21,584 nucleotides of DNA from a virus, in the IMG/VR virus record IMGVR_UViG_3300001460_000133, positions 6,955 to 28,538 of that record. The stretch is one strand, 5' to 3'. The position numbers were made by a program, and so were the translations under genes. The notes under the pieces are model-generated. The model was not told the origin of the DNA, ran no database searches, and saw only the letters and a list, made by a program, of their open reading frames with translations. This document shows positions 1-7,670 of the stretch, piece by piece; the stretch's first letter is position 1, and every line of letters starts with the position of its first letter.

Positions 1-96
1 AAAATAAAAATGGAAAAAATCTATGAAAAATCTTGTGGTAAAAAATATGCTAAAAAAGAAATGGTAGATGAGGTAGAAACTACTGAAGAAGTATAA
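1..96 (+). CDS. 3' end of an upstream gene (31 codons visible)
   Basis: The frame is open from base 1 to a TAA at 94-96, one base before the protease ATG at 98. The visible tail is short, lysine- and glutamate-rich, and ends in a run of acidic residues. T4-like phages usually carry the portal (gp20) or small prohead-core genes (gp67/gp68) just before gp21, so one of these is the likely identity. The fragment has no diagnostic motif, and I do not recognise it from sequence. An internal ATG at 10 could start a very short gene, but reading through from upstream is simpler. The tight spacing to the next gene suggests co-transcription with the protease. Confidence 0.5.
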   Translation, partial: KIKMEKIYEKSCGKKYAKKEMVDEVETTEEV

Positions 97-97
97 T

Positions 98-703
98 ATG
101 AGCAAAGCACTTTTAATAGAAACAAATACATTTAAAATCAACCCCCTCCAATTAACAGAAAATGTTAATAAAGAAACGGGTAATTTAATGGTTGAAGGTG
201 TTTTAGCTACGGCTGAAGTAAAAAATGGTAATGGTAGATATTATTCTAAAGATCTATGGAATAGAGAAATGGAAAAATATGGAGAAATAATTAAAGAAAG
301 ACGCTCAATGGGCGAACTTGACCACCCAGAATCCTCAGTAATTAATTTACAAAATGTATCTCATTTAATATCAGAATACTGGTGGGATGGAGATAATGTA
401 ATGGGTAAGATAGAAATTTTACCTACCCCATCAGGAAATATACTTAAAGAGTTAGTTAAAGCAGGTGTAACAGTAGGTGTTTCATCTCGTGGTATGGGTT
501 CTTTAGAAGATAGAAATGGTGTAATGGAAGTACAAGATGATTTCGAATTATTATGTTGGGATTTTGTTTCAACACCCTCTAATCCTGGTTCTTATATGCA
601 TACTTTAAATGAAGGTAAAAATACAGTTACTTATAATTATACAAATGTAAGTAAAGTATTACATGAGATCCTTTGCTCTAAAGGTTCATGTCCTATAACT
701 TAA
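98..703 (+). CDS. 21: Prohead core maturation protease (T4 gp21-like)
   Basis: This is the serine protease that cleaves scaffold and capsid proteins inside the assembled prohead before DNA packaging. At 201 aa it is close to T4 gp21 in size. Visible family signatures are GELDHPE at residues 72-78 (His76 the likely catalytic His), GVSSRGMGS at 127-135 (Ser129 or Ser130 the likely nucleophile), and a downstream block around Asp155 (WDFVSTPS) that fits the herpesvirus/T4 protease fold. It precedes the scaffold and capsid genes, as in T4. The start at 98 lies one base after the preceding stop, with no Shine-Dalgarno sequence. The roughly 30 C-terminal residues after the PGSYM region look poorly conserved and may be an autocleaved tail; that is inference. 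A strong terminator follows at 732-755. Confidence 0.9.
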   Translation: MSKALLIETNTFKINPLQLTENVNKETGNLMVEGVLATAEVKNGNGRYYSKDLWNREMEKYGEIIKERRSMGELDHPESSVINLQNVSHLISEYWWDGDNVMGKIEILPTPSGNILKELVKAGVTVGVSSRGMGSLEDRNGVMEVQDDFELLCWDFVSTPSNPGSYMHTLNEGKNTVTYNYTNVSKVLHEILCSKGSCPIT

Positions 704-731
704 TACTTTTAAAATTAGTTAATTTTAACCT

Positions 732-756
732 AAGCCCTCTTTTTGAGGGTTTTTTG
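732..756 (+). terminator. Rho-independent terminator after the protease gene
   Basis: A hairpin with stem CCCTC (735-739) and GAGGG (745-749), a five-T loop, and a run of six Ts immediately after. The A/T flanks can extend the stem. It lies 30 bases after the protease stop and separates this gene from the scaffold gene. Confidence 0.85.
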
Positions 757-767
757 TATCTTAAAAT

Positions 768-854
768 ATTTCCATATATGTATGATCATAATACACCATC
801 TCTTATATGGTGTCAAAAATAAAATAATCCCTATTACGGTTCCTAATAACCGTA
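768..854 (+). promoter_or_regulatory. Structured leader before the scaffold gene, with possible promoter
   Basis: This stretch between terminator and scaffold ATG holds three consecutive inverted repeats. They are the perfect palindrome TATGATCATA at 781-790, a hairpin ACACCAT/ATGGTGT (793-799 with 807-813), and a hairpin TACGGTT/AACCGTA (835-841 with 848-854). ATATGTAT at 777-784 resembles the putative late-promoter core and also occurs just after two other terminators in the window. The hairpins have no U-tract, so they do not look like terminators. They may shape scaffold mRNA stability or translation. No coding sequence is seen in 704-878. Confidence 0.45.
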
Positions 855-878
855 TTTCACAAATTTAAATTTTGCGAT

Positions 879-2114
879 ATGTCAAACAACAGAGATTTGC
901 TTAAAGAAGCAATTGCTGATGCTAAAGCGGTAAAAGAAACTGCAATAGCAAACGCTAAATCAGCTTTGGAAGAAGCTTTTACTCCACATTTGAAATCTAT
1001 GCTATCAGCTAAATTAGAAGAAATGGACAAAGATGAAGACATCGATGAAGGATACGATAAGTATGAAGAAGATGATGTTACAACTGAAGAAATTTCAACT
1101 GAATTAGATGAAGGTAAAGATGAAGATGAAGTAAAAGAAGAAAAAGTTGAAAAAAAAGAGATTGAAGAAATTAATCTTGATGAGTTACTTGCAGAACTCG
1201 AATTGGATGAAAACGCTCGTACAGACGCTGAAGAAGAAGGCTACAAAGACGGTATTAAAGACGAAAAAGAGGACTTGAAAGAGGACGAACGTACTGATGC
1301 TGAAGAAGAAGGCTACTTAGACGGAGAAAAAGACGAGAAAGAAGATATGGAAGATGATATAGACGACGAGGAAATTGACCTTGAAGAAATGTCAGAAGAT
1401 GATCTTAAATCCTTTATCGAAGATGTAATTAAAGACATGGTTGAAGCTGGTGAATTAGAAGCAGGAGAAGAAGCGGAAATAGATGACGAAGAGTCAGAAG
1501 TAGAAGTTGATATCGAAGTGGAAGATGAAGAAGAAATCATGGAAATGGATGAAGTTAGTTGGAATGATAAAAACAACCCTACAAGAGGAGCTAGTAAAGT
1601 AGATCTAGATCCTAAAAAGGTTGGACAATCAACAGCAGCTTATTCTATTAATGAGAAAAAAGAAGAATTAGATGAAAAAGTAAAAGGTGAAAAAGGTGTT
1701 GGAAACGAGGATGGAGACAAAGACGATTCTAAAACCGAAAAAGAAACTGAAAAAATGAGATTTAAAGAAGCTATTGAAGAAATCAATGCTCTTAAAGTTG
1801 AACTACAGGAAGTTAATCTTTTAAACGCTAAATTACTTTACACTAATAAAATCTTTAAATCAAAGAATTTGTCGGAAGACAAAAAAGTTAAAGTGTTAAA
1901 AGCTTTTGATAAAGCGGCAACAGTAAAAGAAGCAAAAGTTATTTTTGAAACATTAAACGAAGGTATGTCATCTAAAATGACAAAACCATCAATTAATGAA
2001 GTAAAAGGTAGCGCTTCAAAAGCTATGGGAATTGCTCCTACAGCTAAACAGCCAATCGTTGAAAATGCAGCATTTGCTCGTATGCAACAATTAGCTGGAA
2101 TAATTAAAAACTAA
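879..2114 (+). CDS. 22: Prohead core scaffolding protein (T4 gp22-like)
   Basis: Its inferred role is the internal scaffold around which the major capsid protein assembles, later degraded by the gp21-like protease. The protein is 411 aa, against about 270 in T4. Residues 1-45 are a helical Ala/Lys-rich segment. Residues about 46-230 are extraordinarily rich in Glu/Asp and include a 24-residue tandem repeat (114-137, 138-161). Residues 293-411 form a helical, coiled-coil-like block with NLLNAKLLYTNKIFKSKNL, which I recognise as the conserved C-terminal part of gp22-type scaffolds. It ends 31 bases before the capsid gene, the canonical place. The acidic expansion accounts for the extra length. 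The role is firm from context and the C-terminal motif, though sequence similarity to T4 itself is low. Confidence 0.85.
   Translation: MSNNRDLLKEAIADAKAVKETAIANAKSALEEAFTPHLKSMLSAKLEEMDKDEDIDEGYDKYEEDDVTTEEISTELDEGKDEDEVKEEKVEKKEIEEINLDELLAELELDENARTDAEEEGYKDGIKDEKEDLKEDERTDAEEEGYLDGEKDEKEDMEDDIDDEEIDLEEMSEDDLKSFIEDVIKDMVEAGELEAGEEAEIDDEESEVEVDIEVEDEEEIMEMDEVSWNDKNNPTRGASKVDLDPKKVGQSTAAYSINEKKEELDEKVKGEKGVGNEDGDKDDSKTEKETEKMRFKEAIEEINALKVELQEVNLLNAKLLYTNKIFKSKNLSEDKKVKVLKAFDKAATVKEAKVIFETLNEGMSSKMTKPSINEVKGSASKAMGIAPTAKQPIVENAAFARMQQLAGIIKN
1218..1361 (+). repeat. In-frame 72-bp tandem duplication within the scaffold gene
   Basis: Two consecutive 72-bp units (1218-1289 and 1290-1361) encode 24-residue copies, each starting RTDAEEEGY and continuing with a DG...KDEKED core. 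The units differ at many third positions, so the duplication is not recent. The motif is purely acidic/charged. Confidence 0.85.
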
Positions 2115-2145
2115 AAAAATAAAATTAATTTAAAAAATTCAAATC

Positions 2146-3774
2146 ATGAGTTTACAAACTTTATTAGAAAGTGCAAATCCCTACCACTCAGTACAGAGTG
2201 ATGCAGCCAGATTATCTGGTAAGTGGGAAAAAACAGGTTTGTTAGAAGGTTTAGGTGGTGCTTCAAAAAGCAACATGGGAATGATTCTAGAAAACCAAGC
2301 AAAACAACTTGTAGTAGAAAGTTCACAAACTGGTGGAGGTGCTGCTTCACAAGGTAACTTTACTGCGGGTATTGGTGGACAATGGGCTGGTGTAGCTCTT
2401 CCATTAGTACGTAAAGTATTTGGACAAATTGCTGCTCAAGAATTCGTATCAGTACAACCAATGAACTTACCTTCAGGTCTAGTATTTTTCTTAGATTTCC
2501 AATATGGAACTGATAAAACTCCATTCTCTGCAGGTTCTTCATTATATGGTGATGCTGCTGCTGATGGATCAACAGATCCTTTCGGTAACACAGCTGATGG
2601 TGGATTATATGGAGCTGGACGTTTTGGATATTCTATCAATAATACATCTTCACAAGCTGCTGGATACGCTTCAGCATCAGCTGACTGGTCAGATGTTAGA
2701 TTTGATTCATCAATTTCTGCTTCCGTAGCAGCTGGTAATTATCTAAAATTCCAAGTACAAAAAACAGCTTTACCTGTAGGAGATTTTGCAGGAGTTAGAG
2801 GATTTTCATTAGTTACTGGTTCTGCAGATACTGTAGTATCTGTACCAGCATATACAACTGATGATAGTACTAACGTATACTTTATTGTATTAGAAGCAAA
2901 TGTTACTGCTGGTGGTGCTGTAAAAGTAAAATACCAATTACAACCAACTGATCAATATAGAGGTGATTTCGAAGATGGAAACAATGCTATCAACGGAAAT
3001 AATACTCCAATTCAAATTCCAGAAATCAATGTACAGATGAAATCATCTGCTATCGTTGCTAAAACTAGAAAATTGAAAGCTGTATGGACGCCAGAATTTG
3101 CACAGGATTTAAATGCATATCATGCATTAGATGCTGAAGCTGAATTAACATCTATCTTAAGTGAGTACATTTCACTAGAAATTGACTTAGAGATTTTAGA
3201 TATGTTATTAGAAAGCGCTGCTGCTGGAAATGAAGTATGGTCTGCTGTAAATAACAGAGCTATTGCTGATAATGGTACTACTGGTGTAATAACAGATCTA
3301 AACTTTTACAATAGTCAAGGACAATGGTTCCAAACATTAGGAACTAAAATCCAAAAACTAAGTAATATCATTCACCAAAGAACATTAAGAGGTGGTGCAA
3401 ACTTCCTAGTATGTTCTCCATCTGTAGGAACTATCCTAGAATCTATTCCAGGATTTGCTGCAGACTCAGATGGTGATGTTTCTAAAGCTACTTACGCTTT
3501 TGGTGTACAGAAAGTAGGTACAATAAACAGTCGTCAGAAAGTTTATAAAAACCCATATATGAAGGAAAACCAAATCCTATTAGGATTTAGAGGATCTCAG
3601 TTCTTAGAAGCTGGTGCCGTATTTGCTCCATATATTCCATTAATTATGACTCCATTAGTATACGATCCAAATACCTTTACTCCAAGAAAAGGCCTATTAA
3701 CTCGTTATGCTAAGAAAATGGTACGTCCAGAATTCTATGGTACAATTAGTATAAATGGTTTAGATACTCTATAG
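2146..3774 (+). CDS. 23: Major capsid protein (T4 gp23-like)
   Basis: This protein forms the hexameric shell of the head. It is 542 aa, near T4 gp23 (521 aa). Residues 1-60 look like the N-terminal propeptide, containing the MILEN element around 46-50 that is common in this family. Two glutamates fit the gp21 cleavage preference ([L/I/V]-x-E): Glu49 and Glu58. Glu58, just before a Gly/Ser-rich stretch, is the better candidate. The conserved capsid block follows: VALPLVRKVFG, VQPMNLPSGLVFF and the adjacent aromatic sequence (about residues 83-125). The C-terminal half carries the family's conserved ALDAEAELT and PYIPLIMTPLVYDP regions. It sits directly after the scaffold gene and ends at a strong terminator. 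No separate gp24-like vertex gene is seen here. Confidence 0.95.
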   Translation: MSLQTLLESANPYHSVQSDAARLSGKWEKTGLLEGLGGASKSNMGMILENQAKQLVVESSQTGGGAASQGNFTAGIGGQWAGVALPLVRKVFGQIAAQEFVSVQPMNLPSGLVFFLDFQYGTDKTPFSAGSSLYGDAAADGSTDPFGNTADGGLYGAGRFGYSINNTSSQAAGYASASADWSDVRFDSSISASVAAGNYLKFQVQKTALPVGDFAGVRGFSLVTGSADTVVSVPAYTTDDSTNVYFIVLEANVTAGGAVKVKYQLQPTDQYRGDFEDGNNAINGNNTPIQIPEINVQMKSSAIVAKTRKLKAVWTPEFAQDLNAYHALDAEAELTSILSEYISLEIDLEILDMLLESAAAGNEVWSAVNNRAIADNGTTGVITDLNFYNSQGQWFQTLGTKIQKLSNIIHQRTLRGGANFLVCSPSVGTILESIPGFAADSDGDVSKATYAFGVQKVGTINSRQKVYKNPYMKENQILLGFRGSQFLEAGAVFAPYIPLIMTPLVYDPNTFTPRKGLLTRYAKKMVRPEFYGTISINGLDTL

Positions 3775-3802
3775 TAAGAGACTAAATTTTACTTAATAAA
3801 TT

Positions 3803-3828
3803 AACCCGGCTTTATGCCGGGTTTTTTT
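3803..3828 (+). terminator. Rho-independent terminator after the major capsid gene
   Basis: A perfect 8-bp stem AACCCGGC (3803-3810) / GCCGGGTT (3816-3823) with loop TTTAT, followed by a T run. This is the most GC-rich hairpin in the window, placed 28 bases after the capsid stop. It ends the head operon. Confidence 0.95.
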
Positions 3829-3836
3829 ATCTTTTT

Positions 3837-3853
3837 TATATGTATAATAAAAT
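3837..3853 (+). promoter_or_regulatory. Candidate promoter upstream of the PhoH-like gene
   Basis: TATATGTATAATAAAAT lies immediately after the capsid terminator and differs by one base in the core (G for T) from the AATATTTATAATAAAAT element before six other genes. The leader to the PhoH-like ATG is about 120 bases, AT-rich, and contains the palindrome TATAGCTATA at 3885-3894. No credible gene lies in 3775-3970. Confidence 0.45.
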
Positions 3854-3970
3854 GCGTTATATTCAAACTATATTTATCTCATTATATAGCTATATCAATA
3901 ATTTATTGTTTTTTAACGTATTTACTGCGGTTACATTCACTGATAACATAACCTTTAATTTCAAGAATTT

Positions 3971-4708
3971 ATGGCAAGTAAACACCATACGGATGATGTA
4001 TATCGTCCCAAGAGAATTCCTAAAAACCCAATTAAGTTCAAACTCCAACTTAATGACGAACAAAAAGAAGCAAAATCTACAATACTTAATAATACCGTCA
4101 CGCTCTTAGGAGGTAGTGCTGGTAGTGGAAAAACATTACTTGCATGTAATGTTGCCCTAGATGGTTTATTACGAAGACAATATGATAAAATCATAATAAC
4201 CAGACCTACAGTATCAAAAGAAGAAATAGGATTTCTACCAGGGGATTTAAGAGAAAAAATGGATCCTTGGGTACAGCCTATTTATCAAAATTTTTATCAA
4301 TTATATGATAAATCTAAAGTTGAAAAGCTTATTGAAGATGGTAAAATAGAAATTGTTCCCGTATCGTTTATGAGAGGTAGGACATTTTTAGATTCAATGA
4401 TTATTGTTGATGAAGCACAAAATGTTACTCACCAACAAATGGAAATGATTACTTCACGTTTAGGGTTAAGAAGTAAAATGATGGTGTGTGGTGACGCTCA
4501 ACAAACAGATTTAAAGAAAAAATCGGATTCTGGTTTTAAATTCTTATATGCTGCGGCAAGAAAAATTAAAAATTTAGAAGCAATTACTTTAACTACTAAC
4601 CACAGAAATGAAATAGTTGAAGATTTATTAGAATATTACCAAGAAGCAATTGATAAAGGTATATCAATTACAACATCAGGTTCTTATATTTATAATAATA
4701 AAAAATAA
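3971..4708 (+). CDS. phoH: PhoH-like P-loop ATPase
   Basis: PhoH-family ATPases are common phage accessory genes; a nucleic-acid helicase/RNase-linked role has been proposed for the family, but the phage function is unsettled. The 245-aa protein has Walker A GGSAGSGKT at residues 47-55, the family motif IITRPTVSKEEIGFLPGDL from about 75, Walker B MIIVDEAQN at 143-151 and the sensor-like GDAQQTD at 174-180, followed by THRN-type sequence near the end. All expected motifs are intact and there is no extra nucleic-acid-binding domain (no PIN, no KH), as in short phage versions. The ATG at 3971 is chosen because homology begins soon after. It is inserted between capsid and neck genes, and a promoter-like element precedes the next gene right after its stop. 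Confidence 0.93.
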   Translation: MASKHHTDDVYRPKRIPKNPIKFKLQLNDEQKEAKSTILNNTVTLLGGSAGSGKTLLACNVALDGLLRRQYDKIIITRPTVSKEEIGFLPGDLREKMDPWVQPIYQNFYQLYDKSKVEKLIEDGKIEIVPVSFMRGRTFLDSMIIVDEAQNVTHQQMEMITSRLGLRSKMMVCGDAQQTDLKKKSDSGFKFLYAAARKIKNLEAITLTTNHRNEIVEDLLEYYQEAIDKGISITTSGSYIYNNKK

Positions 4709-4711
4709 TTT

Positions 4712-4728
4712 AATATTTATAACAAAAT
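4712..4728 (+). promoter_or_regulatory. Putative late promoter element before the gp13-like gene
   Basis: AATATTTATAACAAAAT, with core TATTTATAA at 4714-4722, starts 20 bases before the ATG at 4734. It belongs to a set of six near-identical elements at gene starts. A partly similar run, TATTTATAAT, also occurs at 4687-4696 inside the end of the PhoH-like gene. Confidence 0.55.
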
Positions 4729-4733
4729 AAATT

Positions 4734-5873
4734 ATGGCAAATATACCTATCTGGCCCGGCAGTAGTTCATTTAGCCCAGGAGATACTCCTTTTGGGTTTT
4801 ACGATGCAGATACTGATTTTCAAACAGATGCCGATAAAGTATCAATATTTTGTTCTAGAAGGCTAGGATATCCTTTAGTTGATGTAGAATTACAAAATAT
4901 AAGTTTTTATGCTGCTTTTGAAGAAGCAACTACTACTTATGGTAATGAATTATATTCATATTTAATTAGAGATAATCAATTATCACTTGAGGGGTTAACC
5001 ACCTCTTCAAATTTAAATACAGAATTAATAGCACCTAATTTTGAACCTATTGTTAGATTAACAGAGATGTATGGTGCTGAAGCTGGAACTGGTGGGAATA
5101 TTCCTTATTATAGTGCTTCTATAGATACAATTGCCTACCAACAAGATTATGATTTAAATAAAAACCTTACAACGGGTACATTAGGTATAGAAATTAAAAG
5201 AGTATTCTATGAACCAGCACCTGCTTCTCAAAAATTTTATGACCCTTATGTAGGAACTGGATTTGGTACTATGAATATGTTTGATAGTTTCGGATTTGGG
5301 GGAATGAGTCCTGCTATTAATTTTTTAATGATGCCCTTAAATTATGATTTAGCTGTTATCCAACAGATAGAAATGAGTGATACTATTCGTAGATCTAATT
5401 ACAGTTTTGAAATACATGATAATAAATTAAGAATATTTCCTGTACCAATTTCAGGAAGTGGGAAAATTTGGTACGAATATATTAAAAGAAATGATAGAGT
5501 TGATTCTTCAAAAGTAGTAGGTGGGGATGTAATTACTAATGTATCAAATACTCCATATACTAACCCAAATTATAACCAAATAAATAGTGTAGGTAGACAA
5601 TGGATTTTTGAATATACTTTAGCATTAGCAAAAGAAGTATTAGGGTATGTAAGAGGAAAATACGGAACTATTCCAATACCAGATTCTCAAGTAACATTAA
5701 ACCAATCAGATTTAATAGCTGCTGCGACAGCAGAAAAAACGGCATTAATTGAAAGATTAAGGTCTTACTTAGATGAAACATCACGTAAATCATTATTAGA
5801 AAGAAGAGCACAAGAAGCAGAATTTAAACAAACGGAATTAAAACAGGTCCCGTACACAATTTATATAGGATAA
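4734..5873 (+). CDS. 13: Neck protein (T4 gp13-like)
   Basis: A head-completion/neck component that, with gp14, seals the filled head and provides the tail-docking site. It is 379 aa, longer than T4 gp13 (309 aa). The region around residues 36-76, with CSRRLGYPLVDVELQ and AFEEATTTYGNELY, is the signature I recognise from marine T4-like gp13 proteins. A central glycine/phenylalanine-rich stretch (about residues 175-200, GTGFGTMNMFDSFGFGGM) looks like an added flexible loop. The C-terminal helix is Arg/Glu-rich. It is followed by the gp14-like gene with a one-base gap. The 13-14-15 order matches T4. Confidence 0.85.
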   Translation: MANIPIWPGSSSFSPGDTPFGFYDADTDFQTDADKVSIFCSRRLGYPLVDVELQNISFYAAFEEATTTYGNELYSYLIRDNQLSLEGLTTSSNLNTELIAPNFEPIVRLTEMYGAEAGTGGNIPYYSASIDTIAYQQDYDLNKNLTTGTLGIEIKRVFYEPAPASQKFYDPYVGTGFGTMNMFDSFGFGGMSPAINFLMMPLNYDLAVIQQIEMSDTIRRSNYSFEIHDNKLRIFPVPISGSGKIWYEYIKRNDRVDSSKVVGGDVITNVSNTPYTNPNYNQINSVGRQWIFEYTLALAKEVLGYVRGKYGTIPIPDSQVTLNQSDLIAAATAEKTALIERLRSYLDETSRKSLLERRAQEAEFKQTELKQVPYTIYIG

Positions 5874-5874
5874 T

Positions 5875-6405
5875 ATGGCAATGTTTGGTAGACAAAGAGA
5901 TGTTAGTTTAATACGACATCTTAACCGTGAATTAATGGGTAATATTATTACCCAACAAGCAGCTATTTATAAATATAAATTAGAAGAAACGGTTACTAAT
6001 ATATATGGTGAAGCTGCCGGAGAAAAATTTTACAATGGTCCTTTCTTATTTGATGTATTATTATTAAGACAACCACAACTTTATCCTGAAGATGCTATTG
6101 GTATAGAATATGAAAGAAGTATTAGATTTGCTTTTTTAAGAGATGATTTAGTAGATGCAAATGTAGTTCCTGAAGTTGGTGATATTGTTTTGTATCAAAA
6201 TAACTATTATGGAGTCCAACAAACAATTACAAATCAATATTTTGTAGGCAAAAACCCAGAATATCCAAATAATGATTCAGATGGTACACCAAACCCACTA
6301 AACCCAGGATTAGAAGAATTTGGTACTAACTTATCTATAATACTTGAAACTTATTACATTCCTAGAGATAAAGTAGCAATTTCACCTTATAAAGAAAGAT
6401 TTTAA
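5875..6405 (+). CDS. 14: Neck protein (T4 gp14-like)
   Basis: Partner of gp13 in the neck. The 176-aa protein is shorter than T4 gp14 (256 aa), as in many marine relatives. The N-terminus, RDVSLIRHLNRELMGNII, fits the family (aromatic/basic start, NREL helix). The middle contains GEAAGEKFYNGPFLFDVLL and the beta-rich PEVGDIVLYQNNYYGVQQ region, near which DNPEYPNN-like loops are expected. It starts one base after the gp13-like stop and the next gene starts directly after its stop, so translation is probably coupled. An alternative start codon (ATG at 5881) lies two codons downstream and cannot be excluded. Confidence 0.85.
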   Translation: MAMFGRQRDVSLIRHLNRELMGNIITQQAAIYKYKLEETVTNIYGEAAGEKFYNGPFLFDVLLLRQPQLYPEDAIGIEYERSIRFAFLRDDLVDANVVPEVGDIVLYQNNYYGVQQTITNQYFVGKNPEYPNNDSDGTPNPLNPGLEEFGTNLSIILETYYIPRDKVAISPYKERF

Positions 6406-7329
6406 ATGCCAAACTTTAAACCATATCCAAAAACACAAAAAGAAATTAGCATGTCTCAGCAAACAGCTTATGACAAAGAAATAGGTAATCCTAATACCCC
6501 AGCTAATCCTAATGAATCTCAAACTGGAATAGATTTTAATAGATCTTCTAAATTAACTTCAAAAGGAGATACATATAAACCTTTTTCTATTGGTATTCAA
6601 GATTTAGATGAAGCTGTTTTTTATTATTTTAATCAAGTAATAAAACCTTTTGTTTATCAAAATGGAGAAAGAAGAGAAGTACCTGTTATCTATGGTAGTC
6701 CCGAAAGGTGGAAATCATTTCAACGTGATGGGTATTATAGAGATGATTCTGGGGCTGTAATGCTACCAATTTTAGTATTAAAAAGAGATACAATAACAAA
6801 AGATAGATCAACATATAATAAATTAGATTCAAACATGCCTAATTTATATGGAACTTTTGGGCAAGGATTTAATCCAAAAAATATGTATTCTAATTTTAAT
6901 TTACTAAACAACAAAAAACCAGTAAAACAATTTGAAACCATTGCCGTTCCCGATTTTGTAAATTTATCATATAGTTGTATTATTCAAACGTATTATATGG
7001 AGCAATTAAATAGAGTTATTGAAGCAGTAGAATATGCCTCAGACTCTTATTGGGGTAATCCTGAACGTTTTAAATTTAAGGCTAGTGTTGATAGTTTTAC
7101 TACTGCTACTGAATTAACACTTAATAAAGATAGACTAGTAAAAGGTACTTTTAATATTAATTTAAGAGGATATCTTATTCCTGATATTATTCAAAAAGAC
7201 TTAAATTCTATTAAAAAATATAATTCAAAAGCTAAGGTAAGTATTACATCTGAAGTTGTATCTAACATAGATGATATAACAAGCCCAACAAATTTCCAAA
7301 ATCCTAATAGTGATGGTAGAATTAGATAA
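6406..7329 (+). CDS. 15: Tail terminator / sheath stabiliser (T4 gp15-like)
   Basis: In T4, gp15 caps the tail tube and sheath and connects the tail to the neck. This 307-aa protein has a disordered N-terminus (residues 1-50, Pro/Asn/Thr-rich). A conserved block follows at about 60-120, containing DEAVFYYFNQVIKPFVYQNG, EVPVIYGSPERWKS and PILVLKR. A second block at about 175-220 has a beta-strand and YMEQLNRVIEAVEY helix, before a final NLRGYLIPDI strand. This layout matches gp15. An internal ATG at 6451 (Met16) could also serve as start, since the first 15 residues are low-complexity; I kept the longer form because its ATG directly abuts the gp14 stop. It is followed by a 52-base gap with a promoter-like element. 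Confidence 0.8.
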   Translation: MPNFKPYPKTQKEISMSQQTAYDKEIGNPNTPANPNESQTGIDFNRSSKLTSKGDTYKPFSIGIQDLDEAVFYYFNQVIKPFVYQNGERREVPVIYGSPERWKSFQRDGYYRDDSGAVMLPILVLKRDTITKDRSTYNKLDSNMPNLYGTFGQGFNPKNMYSNFNLLNNKKPVKQFETIAVPDFVNLSYSCIIQTYYMEQLNRVIEAVEYASDSYWGNPERFKFKASVDSFTTATELTLNKDRLVKGTFNINLRGYLIPDIIQKDLNSIKKYNSKAKVSITSEVVSNIDDITSPTNFQNPNSDGRIR

Positions 7330-7345
7330 TTTTAATAAATTTAAC

Positions 7346-7363
7346 CATATTTATAATTATAAT
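7346..7363 (+). promoter_or_regulatory. Putative late promoter element before the 76-aa gene
   Basis: Core TATTTATAA at 7348-7356, followed by an A/T-rich run, 34 bases before the ATG at 7382. The downstream half diverges from the other elements, so it is the weakest of the set. Confidence 0.45.
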
Positions 7364-7381
7364 AATTAAAATAATCAAAAA

Positions 7382-7612
7382 ATGAGTAAAATCAAGTTAT
7401 CTGAAAGTGAGTTGCAGGAATTAAAAAAATTACAAGATAAAGGAAATGAATTAATATTTTCTTTGGGACAAATAGAGGCTCAAAAAACCACATTATTTTC
7501 ACAATTACAAGAAATTCAAGGTGGTCGTAATAAAATAGGAAAAGAGCTTCAAGATAAGTATGGAGATGGAAACATCGATTTAGAAAGTGGAGAATTTACA
7601 AAAGTAAATTAA
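7382..7612 (+). CDS. Small coiled-coil protein of unknown function
   Basis: The 76-aa protein is almost entirely predicted helix, with heptad-like spacing of Leu/Ile (LSESELQELKKLQDKGNELI, then a Gln-rich second helix). It ends in a short turn containing KYGDGNIDLESGEFT. This looks like an antiparallel helical hairpin. I have the impression that similar small proteins recur beside tail genes in related environmental phages, but I cannot name a family. It has its own promoter-like element and precedes the sheath gene. In T4 the space between genes 15 and 18 holds the terminase genes 16 and 17; this protein is far too small for gp17 and has no visible gp16 signature. A tail-assembly accessory role is a guess from position. 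Confidence 0.8.
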   Translation: MSKIKLSESELQELKKLQDKGNELIFSLGQIEAQKTTLFSQLQEIQGGRNKIGKELQDKYGDGNIDLESGEFTKVN

Positions 7613-7630
7613 TTTTTTGAAAAAATATTT

Positions 7631-7648
7631 AATATTTATAATAAAACA
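7631..7648 (+). promoter_or_regulatory. Putative late promoter element before the sheath gene
   Basis: AATATTTATAATAAAAC, with core TATTTATAA at 7633-7641, begins 38 bases before the sheath ATG. It matches the consensus at all but the last base. Confidence 0.6.
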
Positions 7649-7670
7649 TAATACTAATTAATATACAACA

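Noticed and set aside
857-1576. Minus-strand ORFs opposite the scaffold gene
   Set aside because: Their Ser-rich products are the mirror of GAA/GAT-rich coding on the + strand, and no start context or neighbours support them.
3840-4109. 89-codon + strand ORF overlapping the PhoH start
   Set aside because: It covers a terminator-proximal AT-rich leader and then runs out of frame through the well-supported PhoH-like gene; its product is a low-complexity aromatic/Asn string without any motif.
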